A DNA stretch of 64,000 nt, taken from Anaerolineales bacterium (GTDB lineage: Bacteria; Chloroflexota; Anaerolineae; Anaerolineales; Villigracilaceae). Made by a program: the position numbers and the translations under genes. The notes below the pieces were generated by a model. It was not told the origin of the DNA. It did not search any database and saw only the letters and a list, made by a program, of their open reading frames with translations. This document shows, piece by piece, positions 26,795 to 35,212 of the stretch (its first letter is position 1; each line of letters opens with the position of its first letter). Location: the NCBI GenBank assembly GCA_016927315.1, contig JAFGMV010000110.1, positions 1-64,000 on the forward strand, in the 5' to 3' direction.

Positions 26795-27424
26795 ATGGCA
26801 GCTGAAGGATTTTCACTACGTTGTTATTCTTATCTGGATCGGATGCAGCCGCAGTATGCAGCCTTTGTAGGGACCGTTACCCAGGGTGATCTGCCAACCG
26901 AAGGGATGGCCTCTCTGTACATTGAAATGGCTCCCGGAAATGAGGTATTCCGGACTGTTGATATCGCAGTTAAAGCTACAGAGGCAAAACCCGGTGCACA
27001 GATCGTCGAGCGTGAGTTTGGTATGTTTGAGATACATTCCCATAATCAGGCTGCTGTGCTTGAGGCTGGCAGGATTGTGCTTGAGCGGCTGGGACTAAAA
27101 ATCGAAGATCGTATTCGACCGAAAGTTGCATCGGTCCAGTTGATTACAAATGTTGATCCTTATCAGGCCCAACTGCTTAACCGTTTTCGCCGGGGAAGTA
27201 TGCTTGTACCCGGCCAGACCCTTCTGGTAGTTGAATGTGCACCGGCTGCTTATATCAATTATGCCTGTAATGAAGCTGAGAAAAAAGCCAGCATTGATAT
27301 TGTTCATGTCAGTTCCGTAGGGCGGTTTGGCCGGATGTGGTTATCAGGAACTGAATCTGAAGCCCAGACAGCCAGGGATGCAGCCATTCGCGCCCTGGAA
27401 GACCAGGAAGGCAGGGATGGATAA
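26795..27424 (+). CDS. Tandem BMC-domain (BMC-T) trimeric shell protein
   Basis: A 209-aa protein with two BMC domains. Each is preceded by a segment of about 30 residues that looks like the permuted strand order of EutL/PduB-type trimers (FSLRCYSYLDRMQPQYAAF before the first, SVQLITNVDPYQAQLLNRF before the second). BMC cores run about 38-100 and 140-205. Such trimers form pseudohexamers, often with a gated large pore for cofactors. No iron-sulfur Cys at a PduT-like pore position is evident. Confidence 0.92.
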   Translation: MAAEGFSLRCYSYLDRMQPQYAAFVGTVTQGDLPTEGMASLYIEMAPGNEVFRTVDIAVKATEAKPGAQIVEREFGMFEIHSHNQAAVLEAGRIVLERLGLKIEDRIRPKVASVQLITNVDPYQAQLLNRFRRGSMLVPGQTLLVVECAPAAYINYACNEAEKKASIDIVHVSSVGRFGRMWLSGTESEAQTARDAAIRALEDQEGRDG

Positions 27425-27824
27425 TATGCCCAAGACCTTTTATACCGAACGTGATGTTGAAGTCCTGATAGCTCAAGGTGTGAAATCCCTGATTGTGGAT
27501 GAAGATGTAGTCCTGACTGACCTGGCGTATGAAAAAGCCCAAAAGGTAGGATTAGAATTACTGCGGCAGGACGACAAGCCGCCGGCTGCACCTGTGCGGC
27601 CGTACATTGCGGCGAAGCCTTCGACAGCCGACAGGAGGCCGGCGCCTGTCGCCGACCAACCACAAGCGCCTCCGCAGGAAGCCACAGCGGCTGACGTTGT
27701 TGAAGAGATAGATTTGCACCAACGGGTATATCAGGCAGCCCTGGCTCGTTTGGGGGATGCTGTTGATCCCAAACTGTTGGATACTATCGTTGGGCGAGTA
27801 TTGAAGAGCATCCATACGAAGTAG
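27417..27824 (+). CDS. Small microcompartment-associated protein with C-terminal targeting helix
   Basis: A 135-aa protein of three parts: an N-terminal domain of about 45 residues (FYTERDVEVLIAQGVKSLIV, then VVLTDLAYEKAQKVGLELL), a Pro/Ala-rich linker of about 50 residues, and a C-terminal amphipathic helix (DPKLLDTIVGRVLKSIHTK) like an encapsulation peptide. No catalytic motif is seen. It overlaps the BMC-T stop by 8 bp (ATG at 27417; another at 27426). The layout suggests a lumen adaptor or scaffold that brings its N-terminal domain, or a partner, into the shell. Confidence 0.8.
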   Translation: MDNMPKTFYTERDVEVLIAQGVKSLIVDEDVVLTDLAYEKAQKVGLELLRQDDKPPAAPVRPYIAAKPSTADRRPAPVADQPQAPPQEATAADVVEEIDLHQRVYQAALARLGDAVDPKLLDTIVGRVLKSIHTK

Positions 27825-27832
27825 GTTTTGGA

Positions 27833-28153
27833 ATGTTATTAGGGCGCGTACACGGAACGGCAGTCTGCACGATCAAGTATCCCGATATGAAGGGGTTGAA
27901 GCTGCTGGTTGTCCAACCGTTGGACAATCAGCTCAAGCCTGTTGGGCCAATGCAGGTGGCGGCGGATGTGGTGCATGCCGGGAAGGGGGACTTGTGCGTG
28001 ATGGTCCGGTCAAGGGAAGCAGCCCTGTCAATGGCGGAGCATAAATTCACGCCAGTTGACCTGGCGCTGATCGGTATTGTTGATCAGTTGGATGTGCGTC
28101 CGGACGGCGACTTTGATGTTATCCTAAAAAAGGGCGCAACCCACTATTCATGA
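27833..28153 (+). CDS. BMC-P pentameric shell vertex protein, copy 3
   Basis: A 106-aa EutN/CcmL-family protein (MLLGRVHGTAVCTIKY, VAADVVHAGKGDLCVMVRSR, PVDLALIGIVDQLDV). It is diverged from copies 1 and 2 and has a longer C-terminus. It starts 8 bp after the small targeting-helix protein. The family glycine-rich turn that is GSSAR in copies 1 and 2 reads RSREAALSMAEH here, so the luminal or outer face may differ. Confidence 0.93.
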   Translation: MLLGRVHGTAVCTIKYPDMKGLKLLVVQPLDNQLKPVGPMQVAADVVHAGKGDLCVMVRSREAALSMAEHKFTPVDLALIGIVDQLDVRPDGDFDVILKKGATHYS

Positions 28154-28162
28154 TGAGCACAG

Positions 28163-28441
28163 ATGATACTAGGTAAAGTTACCGGAACGGTTGTGACCAC
28201 AATCAGCCACCCCCATTATGACAATCGTCGTTTGTTGGTTGTCCAGCCACTCATGCTGCCCGGCGCCGAACCGGAAGGCGACTTCATCGCAGTTGACAAT
28301 ACCCAGGCTGGTATAGGGGATACTGTATTGGTTAACCGTGAAGGAAATGGCGCGCGCGCAGTTCTCGATCTACCGGATGGTTGTATTATTTCTGTGATTG
28401 TGGGAATCGTTGATACTGTATATATTGAGGCAATGGAATAA
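28163..28441 (+). CDS. BMC-P pentameric shell vertex protein, copy 4
   Basis: A 92-aa EutN/CcmL-family protein (MILGKVTGTVVTTISH, FIAVDNTQAGIGDTVLVNRE, IISVIVGIVDTVYIE). It is the fourth BMC-P of the operon, 9 bp after copy 3 and 6 bp before tpiA. The C-terminal VGIVDTV sequence is the usual family ending. Confidence 0.93.
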   Translation: MILGKVTGTVVTTISHPHYDNRRLLVVQPLMLPGAEPEGDFIAVDNTQAGIGDTVLVNREGNGARAVLDLPDGCIISVIVGIVDTVYIEAME

Positions 28442-28447
28442 AGAAAA

Positions 28448-29206
28448 ATGCGAATTCCTTTGGTTGCGGGAAACTGGAAACTAAATAACACCTCAACACA
28501 GGCCTATAAGCTGGTTGTTGAAATGATTCCGGTACTCCGTACGATACGGGATGTCGAAATCCTGGTTTGCCCACCGTTTACGGCGCTGATGGCCGTCTCG
28601 CGTTTGACCAGGGACACCAATATTCGCCTGGGGGCCCAGAATATGTACTGGGAAGCCAGCGGTGCTTTTACCGGCGAGATATCACCAATCATGATCGCAG
28701 AGTTCTGTCAGTATGTGATCCTGGGGCATTCTGAACGACGGGCTTACTTTGGGGAAACGGATAATGCAGTTAACCGAAAAGTTCATGCAGCGCTGGCAGC
28801 CGGGTTGAGACCGGTTGTTTGTGTGGGAGAAACACTGGAAGAAAATGAAACCGGCCGGGCCTCGGGTGTGGTTTCCAGGCAGGTGAGAGAAGCACTTTTA
28901 GGAGTTGACCTGCTAGACATAGACAAGCTTGTGATTGCCTACGAGCCGGTCTGGGCGATTGGAACTGGAAAAGCGGCCGCTCCGGATGGGGTAAACACCC
29001 TCCTGGCGGATATTGTGCGAGGCACGCTCCGCGGTATGTTTACTGAAGCTGGTGCACAGGCAGTCCGGATCTTATACGGAGGTTCGGTAAACCCGGAGAA
29101 TGCGGCCAGCTTTTTCAGGCAGCCTGAAATTGATGGCGCCCTGGTTGGCGGCGCCAGCCTGAAGGCTGCTTCCTTTGTTGCTCTGGTTGAGGCTGCTCAA
29201 AGGTAA
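28448..29206 (+). CDS. tpiA: Triosephosphate isomerase
   Basis: A 252-aa TIM with the catalytic residues in view: Lys in GNWKLN (residue 11), His in LGHSERR, Glu in AYEPVWAIGTGKAA, and the phosphate-binding ILYGGSVNP. It has normal length and no targeting extension. It starts 6 bp after the last shell gene, so it is cotranscribed with the compartment and would convert the glyceraldehyde-3-phosphate made by DeoC to dihydroxyacetone phosphate, probably in the cytosol. It may also be the general glycolytic enzyme. Confidence 0.95.
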   Translation: MRIPLVAGNWKLNNTSTQAYKLVVEMIPVLRTIRDVEILVCPPFTALMAVSRLTRDTNIRLGAQNMYWEASGAFTGEISPIMIAEFCQYVILGHSERRAYFGETDNAVNRKVHAALAAGLRPVVCVGETLEENETGRASGVVSRQVREALLGVDLLDIDKLVIAYEPVWAIGTGKAAAPDGVNTLLADIVRGTLRGMFTEAGAQAVRILYGGSVNPENAASFFRQPEIDGALVGGASLKAASFVALVEAAQR

Positions 29207-29249
29207 ACGAATCTTTTGGGCCACCAGAAGGTGGTTTCAAACAAGTCGG

Positions 29250-31697
29250 ATGAACGCGAAAATTGAATCAGGTTCACTCTCCAGAAGGCACTCCTTACAG
29301 TGGTGTCTTTTTTTGTTTTCAGCAGCGGTGCTGGCCTATGAAATCAACCTGACACGATTATTCTCAGTAACGCAGTTTTACCATTTTGCGTTTATGATCG
29401 TCAGTATTGCATTGCTGGGCTTCGGGGCCAGCGGTACTTTCCTGGCGCTGTTTCCGGGTCTTGCTGAGCAAAACCTAAACTCTTTCCTTGGCTGGACCTC
29501 TCTGGCAGCCGGGACCAGCATACTGCTCTCTTATCTTGTGATCAACCGGCTGCCCTTTGATTCGTTCAGCCTGGTGGTTGACCGGCGGCAAATTTGGATC
29601 CTGGTGCTGCATTACCTGGTGCTGACCATGCCTTTCCTTTTCAATGGGTTGGCGATTACAGGTCTGTTGTCAGCCTATCCCGCTGCAGTTGGGAGAACCT
29701 ACGCAGTGAACCTGACAGGTTCTGCCGCGGGTTGTCTCCTCGGGCTGCTGCTGCCCTCCTGGCTGGGCGGTGAGGGGACAGTTGTTTTTAGCAGCGGGCT
29801 GGCAGCACTTGGCGCCTGGGTGGCCCTTTCGGATTCTCTGCGGGGAGTGAAGACAAGGTTCGCTCCGATCTTGATTGCCTCGTTCCTGCTGCTGTTCTCA
29901 TTATCCGATATGGGGATGCGTTTGATGAGTGGTACGGGTATTCCCGGACTCGAACTGCATCTTTCACCCTACAAAGCGCTCTCATACGCCCAGCAGTACC
30001 CGGATGCACAGGTCGTCTTTCAACGCTGGAACAGTTTTTCGCGGGTGGATGTGGTCCGCAGCCAGGGTATACGTTCACTGCCCGGCTTGAGTTATCGTTA
30101 TCTTGCGCAGCTGCCCGCGCAGGATGGTTTGTTTATCGATGGGGATGAACTCAGCCCCATCCTTCATCCGGAGGGTGAGTTAGCGTTTACCGGTTACCTG
30201 CCAGCTGCCATTGCTTATCAACTTCGCCCGCAGGCGGAAGTCCTGGTGGTTGAACCGCTGGGCGGCCTGGATATTGTGACTGCCCGGGCCATGGGCGCCG
30301 GGCAGATAACAGTTGTCGAGGCCAACCCTTTGGTGATCGAAGCCGTAGGGCAGAGCTATTCAGGTGCAGACCTGCAGGTGGTCAACCAGAATGAGCGCAG
30401 TTTCCTGCGCCGGACAGAGCAGGAATTTGATTTAATTGTATTTTCCCTGGCCAGTACCTATCACCCGGTGGGATCAGGGGCATACAGCCTGTCGGAGAAC
30501 TATCGGTACACAGTCGAGTCTTTCCAGGAGGCGCTTGTCCATTTGAAACCGGGTGGAATGCTGGTCATTACCCGCTGGCTGCAGGATCCGCCCAGTGAGA
30601 CCCTGAAAATTTTTGGGTTATCGGTTACCGCCCTGGAAGGAATTGGCGGCCAGCCTGAAGATCAGATGGTTACCTTTCGCGGTTACCAAACCGGAACCTT
30701 CCTGATCAGCAAGAACCCCTATACTGGAGATGAGTTGGAGACAATCCGGAAGTTCCTTGCAGAGCGGAGCTTTGATCTGACCTATGCGCCTGATATTCAA
30801 CCCGCAGAGACCAACCGCTACAACATACTGGCGGAACCAGTCTACAGCCAGGAATACCGCAAGTTGCTGGAAAGCCAACCGCGCAGTACCTATTATGCTG
30901 CTTATCCCAGCCTGGTTGCTCCACCGACCGATGATCATCCTTTCTTTGGTCATTACTTCAAGTGGTCACAGGCGCCGCAGGTCTGGGCCCAGTTGGGGCA
31001 TACCTGGCAGCCTTTTGGCGGGGCGGGATATTTTGTGATTCTGGTCTTGCTGGGTATGGTGATTTTATTGGCGGGCGCTTTGATTTTGCTTCCGGTTGCG
31101 CTGAAGCGGAAAACCTTCAACGGGATGCGGCTAGCCGGGCCGCTGACATATTTTGGTACGATTGGTCTGGCCTATTTATTGGTCGAAATTCCATTGATCC
31201 AGTATTTCATTCTCTTCCTTGGACATCCGTCTTATGCCCTGGCGGCTGTCCTTTTCAGCCTGCTGGTTTTTTCTGGGTTGGGCAGCCGTTTTAGTGACCG
31301 CTTCCCCATACAGTGGGCGCTGGTATTTCTGATTGTTCTGATTCTCAGTTATCCGCATTTGTTACCGGGGGTCTTCAATCTGATGTTAGGGCTGCCCTTG
31401 CCGCCACGGCTGGGGGTGACGCTGGCGCTGCTTGCGCCGGCCGGCTTCTTGATGGGCATGCCATTTCCCGCAGCGATCAGGATTTTTTCAACCGTCACAG
31501 GCCGGACAGAAAAAACAGCCTGGGCGTGGGCCGTCAATGGCGCCGTGTCGGTAATTTCCTCCGTGGTGGCAGCCCTGCTGGCGCTGACATTTGGGTTTAG
31601 TTGGGTGCTAAGGTTGGGGGCGGTCTGCTATCTGGCTGCTTTATTGACCGGGGCGTTTACTTGGCATTGGGGTCGCTCTTTATCCCTTCACCGGTGA
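29250..31697 (+). CDS. Membrane-embedded spermidine synthase-like protein
   Basis: A protein of about 815 aa. An N-terminal block of six to seven membrane helices is followed by a soluble Rossmann domain with the SAM-type motif [20 protein letters not shown] near residues 330-350 and a second membrane block of about seven helices. The soluble part resembles spermidine synthase/methyltransferase domains, but the aspartates that bind polyamine cannot be confirmed. The ATG at 29250 was chosen just before the membrane block; the open frame upstream overlaps tpiA. A role in the microcompartment pathway is not evident. Confidence 0.8.
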   Translation: MNAKIESGSLSRRHSLQWCLFLFSAAVLAYEINLTRLFSVTQFYHFAFMIVSIALLGFGASGTFLALFPGLAEQNLNSFLGWTSLAAGTSILLSYLVINRLPFDSFSLVVDRRQIWILVLHYLVLTMPFLFNGLAITGLLSAYPAAVGRTYAVNLTGSAAGCLLGLLLPSWLGGEGTVVFSSGLAALGAWVALSDSLRGVKTRFAPILIASFLLLFSLSDMGMRLMSGTGIPGLELHLSPYKALSYAQQYPDAQVVFQRWNSFSRVDVVRSQGIRSLPGLSYRYLAQLPAQDGLFIDGDELSPILHPEGELAFTGYLPAAIAYQLRPQAEVLVVEPLGGLDIVTARAMGAGQITVVEANPLVIEAVGQSYSGADLQVVNQNERSFLRRTEQEFDLIVFSLASTYHPVGSGAYSLSENYRYTVESFQEALVHLKPGGMLVITRWLQDPPSETLKIFGLSVTALEGIGGQPEDQMVTFRGYQTGTFLISKNPYTGDELETIRKFLAERSFDLTYAPDIQPAETNRYNILAEPVYSQEYRKLLESQPRSTYYAAYPSLVAPPTDDHPFFGHYFKWSQAPQVWAQLGHTWQPFGGAGYFVILVLLGMVILLAGALILLPVALKRKTFNGMRLAGPLTYFGTIGLAYLLVEIPLIQYFILFLGHPSYALAAVLFSLLVFSGLGSRFSDRFPIQWALVFLIVLILSYPHLLPGVFNLMLGLPLPPRLGVTLALLAPAGFLMGMPFPAAIRIFSTVTGRTEKTAWAWAVNGAVSVISSVVAALLALTFGFSWVLRLGAVCYLAALLTGAFTWHWGRSLSLHR

Positions 31698-32448
31698 AGG
31701 GGACGAAGCCAACATCACCGATGTTGTAAGCCTGCAGTTCTCCATCTTCAATGACGAACTTCCATAGGGTCTGGTACCAGCCCGGAGGCCCAATCGGAAT
31801 TACAATCCGCCCTTGATCGGCCAGCTGTTCCACTAGAGGCGGCGGCAGGTGGTCGGGTGCGGCTGTGACGATGATGGCGTCAAAAGGAGCCTGTTCTGGC
31901 CAGCCGTAGTACCCATCCCCCTGCCTGGTATGGATTCCGGTATAACCCAGTTCGTCCAGTACCAGAGCGGCTCTGTCTGCTAATTCCGGGACGATCTCGA
32001 TGGAATAGACCTCAACATAGCCAAGTTCAGCCAGAACGGCCGCCTGATAGCCAGACCCGGTACCGATTTCAAGTACTTTCTGGCCGGGTTTGAGGTCCAG
32101 TAGTTCTGTCATCCAGGCGACAACATAAGGTTGGGAGATGGTCTGACCAAAGCCGATCGGCAGGGCGCTGTCTGTGTAGGCCTGTCCGATCATGTCTTCC
32201 GGTACGAAGCGGTGCCTTGGAACAGTCCGCATAGCTTCCAGCACGTGCTCATCACTGATCCCCCGGCTGGCAATCTGTTTCTCGACCAGTTCAAGACGCT
32301 GATGGGTATAAGGGTCCTGCTCGGCTGCCTGCTGGGAAACGGCTGTGGCAGGGGGGCGGCAGCCGGATAAGATCAATACCGCTGCCAATATCAGTTTGGG
32401 AGGTTGTTTGCGGGCTCTCCCTTGGCTGTTGATCGCCAGTGCGTCCAT
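31657..32448 (-). CDS. pcm: Protein-L-isoaspartate O-methyltransferase as a putative lipoprotein
   Basis: A 263-aa protein. The PCMT fold shows [20 protein letters not shown], the SAM-binding [19 protein letters not shown], and [21 protein letters not shown] repairs isoaspartyl residues of aged proteins. Unusually, the N-terminus has a basic stretch, a hydrophobic segment and a lipobox (ILSGC), suggesting export and anchoring outside the membrane. Export would separate it from SAM, so the enzyme's action there is puzzling. It is convergent with the preceding gene and overlaps it by 41 bp. Confidence 0.9.
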   Translation of the reverse strand: MDALAINSQGRARKQPPKLILAAVLILSGCRPPATAVSQQAAEQDPYTHQRLELVEKQIASRGISDEHVLEAMRTVPRHRFVPEDMIGQAYTDSALPIGFGQTISQPYVVAWMTELLDLKPGQKVLEIGTGSGYQAAVLAELGYVEVYSIEIVPELADRAALVLDELGYTGIHTRQGDGYYGWPEQAPFDAIIVTAAPDHLPPPLVEQLADQGRIVIPIGPPGWYQTLWKFVIEDGELQAYNIGDVGFVPFTGEGIKSDPNAK

Positions 32449-32454
32449 AGTTTC

Positions 32455-32483
32455 ATTATAGGTGGTTTTGGTATCGGGGGCAA
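32455..32483 (-). promoter_or_regulatory. Promoter of pcm, suggesting a leaderless mRNA
   Basis: On the minus strand TTGCCC (32483-32478), a 17-bp spacer and TATAAT (32460-32455) form a good promoter. Only 6 bases separate the -10 box from the annotated ATG, so transcription would begin at or next to the start codon. Confidence 0.6.
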
Positions 32484-32522
32484 TCCGAACGCTGCAGGTA
32501 AGCGGATTCCGGGTGTGTTATC

Positions 32523-32573
32523 TTGACATTCCGGGTGGTTCGTAGGATAATAAATGCAAGTAAACACTTGCAT
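32523..32573 (+). promoter_or_regulatory. Promoter and palindromic operator of the TetR-ABC operon
   Basis: TTGACA (32523-32528), 17 bp, GATAAT (32546-32551). Directly downstream, over the expected start site, lies a perfect palindrome ATGCAAGT-AAAC-ACTTGCAT (32554-32573), a likely binding site for the TetR protein encoded 17 bp further on. Confidence 0.8.
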
Positions 32574-32589
32574 GTAAAAAGGCTGACCT

Positions 32590-33198
32590 ATGAGTGATAA
32601 GCCCAGAACTTCTACTTCTGAACTAACCAGAGATCGAATAATTGAAGCCGCTTCCCAACTCTTTGCTGAAAGAGGGTTCTCCGGAACAACCACGCGTGCG
32701 ATTTCAGAGCGGGCAGGGATCAATGAAGTAACCCTGTTCCGTCATTTTGGCAGCAAGGAAAAACTGGCCAGGGCAATCATGGAAAAGCATGGCGGCGAGG
32801 CCATTGCGGGTGATATTGAACTGCGCTTCAGTGGCAATTACGAACAGGATCTGACCCTTATGGGCCGGATGATGATGAAGGTCATGATCGAGAAAGTGGA
32901 CGCCATCCGGATGGCGATTTGCGAATCGGGCAAATTCCCTGAGTTTCAGCAGGTGGTGGCAGAAAACCCACGTCAGCTGCGGAAGATGTTGGCCCGGTAT
33001 TTTCAAAGCCAGATGGATGCCAGGGTCATTCATCCGGGGCATCCGGAAACCCTGGCCCAGGCTTTCCTGGGGATGTTTTTCTCTTATACGGTCTTGAGCG
33101 GTTTGCTGAAGGATTCGCTCGAGCCGGAAATATCTCAGACAGAAATTGTCAACCAGTTCGTGGCCGTGTTCTTACGCGGGACCTGTATTGAGGATTGA
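32590..33198 (+). CDS. TetR-family transcriptional regulator
   Basis: A 202-aa regulator. The N-terminal helix-turn-helix (about 12-58) reads RIIEAASQLFAERGFSGTTT and NEVTLFRHFGSKEKL. The C-terminal helical ligand domain resembles those of TetR proteins that control ABC or MmpL exporters. It is the first gene of an operon with an ATPase and two permeases and most likely represses it through the palindrome at 32554-32573. The inducer is unknown. Confidence 0.93.
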   Translation: MSDKPRTSTSELTRDRIIEAASQLFAERGFSGTTTRAISERAGINEVTLFRHFGSKEKLARAIMEKHGGEAIAGDIELRFSGNYEQDLTLMGRMMMKVMIEKVDAIRMAICESGKFPEFQQVVAENPRQLRKMLARYFQSQMDARVIHPGHPETLAQAFLGMFFSYTVLSGLLKDSLEPEISQTEIVNQFVAVFLRGTCIED

Positions 33199-33201
33199 AC
33201 C

Positions 33202-34140
33202 ATGGAAAATAAAAATGCAATTGAAGTAAAGTCGGTGAGGCGCTGCTTTGGTTCACTGACGGCAGTTGAAGATTTATCGTTTGAGGTTGACAAAGGAGAA
33301 ATTTTTGGTCTCCTGGGGCCGAATGGCGCCGGCAAGACAACCACCATCAACCTGATGCTCGGTTTATTGGCGCCCCAACAGGGGAAGGTCCTTGTACTGG
33401 GTTACGATGTGGCCACCCAGACCCGTCAGGTCTATCATCGCGTTGGCTATGTGCCGCAGGATACCAACCTGTACCAGGACCTCAGTGCAGAAGAGAATCT
33501 CTGGCATCATGCTGCCCTGTATTGTCAGGATTTGAAAGTTGCCGGTGAACGCATGCAAGAACTTCTGAACTTCACTAGTTTGTGGCAGCGCAGGAAGGAC
33601 CCCGTCAGGAACTTCTCGGGAGGCATGAAGCGCCGGCTGGCATTGGCGCGTGCACTCCTGCATGACCCGGATATTATTTTCTTCGATGAACCTACCCTGG
33701 GCGTGGACGTACAGGGACGATTTGCACTTTGGGAGCATATCCAGCTGCAGCGCGAGGCAGGCAAAACTTTCGTTATATCAACCAATAACATGACTGAAGC
33801 CGATACGTTATGTGATCGGTTGTTGATTATTGACCACGGCAGAGCCGTTGCGCTGAACACCCCTGAAAACCTGAAGGCTGATATGCGCTACGATGTGGTT
33901 TCTATCCGGACTTCACCGCCGGTCACTGAACCGCAAAGCTTTCTTTCAAGTTTTCCGGTCCAAAATATTTCTCGTCCGCAGCCCGATGAACTGCGTTTTG
34001 AAATGCAGGGCGCTGAAACCCGGGTAGCCTCATTAATCCAGGCTGTCAGCCGGGACTACCAGTTGAGTTCTATTTTGATTGCACGCCCATCCCTGGATGA
34101 TGTCTTCCTGTTCCATACCGGGCGTGCCTTACGGGAGTAA
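33202..34140 (+). CDS. ABC transporter ATP-binding protein (drug-export type)
   Basis: A 312-aa ATPase with Walker A GPNGAGKTT, Q-loop GYVPQDTNLY, signature NFSGGMKRRLALARA, Walker B IIFFDEPTLGVD and a C-terminal extension of about 80 residues as in DrrA/NatA-type exporters. It starts 3 bp after the TetR stop. It would energise the two ABC-2 permeases that follow. Confidence 0.95.
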   Translation: MENKNAIEVKSVRRCFGSLTAVEDLSFEVDKGEIFGLLGPNGAGKTTTINLMLGLLAPQQGKVLVLGYDVATQTRQVYHRVGYVPQDTNLYQDLSAEENLWHHAALYCQDLKVAGERMQELLNFTSLWQRRKDPVRNFSGGMKRRLALARALLHDPDIIFFDEPTLGVDVQGRFALWEHIQLQREAGKTFVISTNNMTEADTLCDRLLIIDHGRAVALNTPENLKADMRYDVVSIRTSPPVTEPQSFLSSFPVQNISRPQPDELRFEMQGAETRVASLIQAVSRDYQLSSILIARPSLDDVFLFHTGRALRE

Positions 34141-34144
34141 CCTG

Positions 34145-35209
34145 ATGAGGCGTTTCCTTTTTCTGCTACTGAACGAATTCCGGTTATCGCGGACAGCCCT
34201 GGTGGTCCACCTGATTGCGGTCTTACAGCCAACCCTGATGTATGCCTTGATGGCAAGCATCATGGTGGTTCCCACCTTTGATATGCTGGTTGTGCGGTCG
34301 GACACAGAACTGGCAAAAGATTTGACAGCCGCCATGGATCAGGTCGGTTCCCCGATCGGGCCGAACTATATTCACCCGGTCCTGGTTGCGGAAGCAGATC
34401 CCGGTCACCGGCAGGTGATTGAACTTGTTAATCAGGATCAGGAGCCGGTTGCATTTCAGCGCTTTGGATATATTGACAGCAATCTGGTTAAGAACCTGCG
34501 TAACCGCCTGACGGCGGCGCTGCTGGCGCTTTGGAATGAGCGCCTCGGCAGCCGGGCAGTGACTGTCAACCAGCACCCCTGGCTTCCCCGGGATGTGCCC
34601 TACGCGGTTTATTTCGGGATGGCCATGATCCCGCTGGCCGCCTACCTGGCGGCAGCCATGATCGGCGGCTACCTGATGGCCCAGGAATTTGAACAGGGCA
34701 CCATTCTTGAATACCGGCTCAGTCCTGTATCCGCCTTTCTGCTGCTGGCGGCCAAACTGACCCGTTTGCTGCTGACCGGTTTGCTGGCGGCTTCTTTCCT
34801 ATACATCACCCTGGGCCTGGTGACCGGATTTTGGTCCAGTTCGGTCCTGGCCGTTTGTCTGCTCCTGCTGCCCCTGACCCTGATTGCTGCCTGCATCGGT
34901 CTGCTGGCCGGAATGCTGACTCGCAGCAGCCTGCCATCCTTCCTGATTGGGTTGGCCAGCGCTTTTGTGTTTTGGTTGATTGGCAGTGGTTTTGGGTTGG
35001 CGGCCGGTTTTTCGCCGCTCTTTGAGCGGATCAGCCGGCTGATCCCGAATACAGTTGTGATCGAACTGATCTTTCCATATTATTACTACGGCCGGCAGGT
35101 GGCCGCCAATCCGGCTGCGGGTGGGCTGCAGCTGGCAGGCTGCTGTTTGGTTCTGGGAGCCCTGGTGGTGCTCGTATACCGCCAACGTGTACTGAACATG
35201 GAGCCCTGA
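34145..35209 (+). CDS. ABC-2 type permease, subunit 1
   Basis: A 354-aa permease: one N-terminal membrane helix, an external domain of about 130 residues, then five or six helices from about residue 155. This is the layout of YhhJ/YbhS-type drug or polysaccharide exporters. The ATG at 34145 follows the ATPase stop by 4 bp; the open frame upstream lies within the ATPase gene. Confidence 0.9.
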   Translation: MRRFLFLLLNEFRLSRTALVVHLIAVLQPTLMYALMASIMVVPTFDMLVVRSDTELAKDLTAAMDQVGSPIGPNYIHPVLVAEADPGHRQVIELVNQDQEPVAFQRFGYIDSNLVKNLRNRLTAALLALWNERLGSRAVTVNQHPWLPRDVPYAVYFGMAMIPLAAYLAAAMIGGYLMAQEFEQGTILEYRLSPVSAFLLLAAKLTRLLLTGLLAASFLYITLGLVTGFWSSSVLAVCLLLLPLTLIAACIGLLAGMLTRSSLPSFLIGLASAFVFWLIGSGFGLAAGFSPLFERISRLIPNTVVIELIFPYYYYGRQVAANPAAGGLQLAGCCLVLGALVVLVYRQRVLNMEP

Positions 35210-35212
35210 TCG

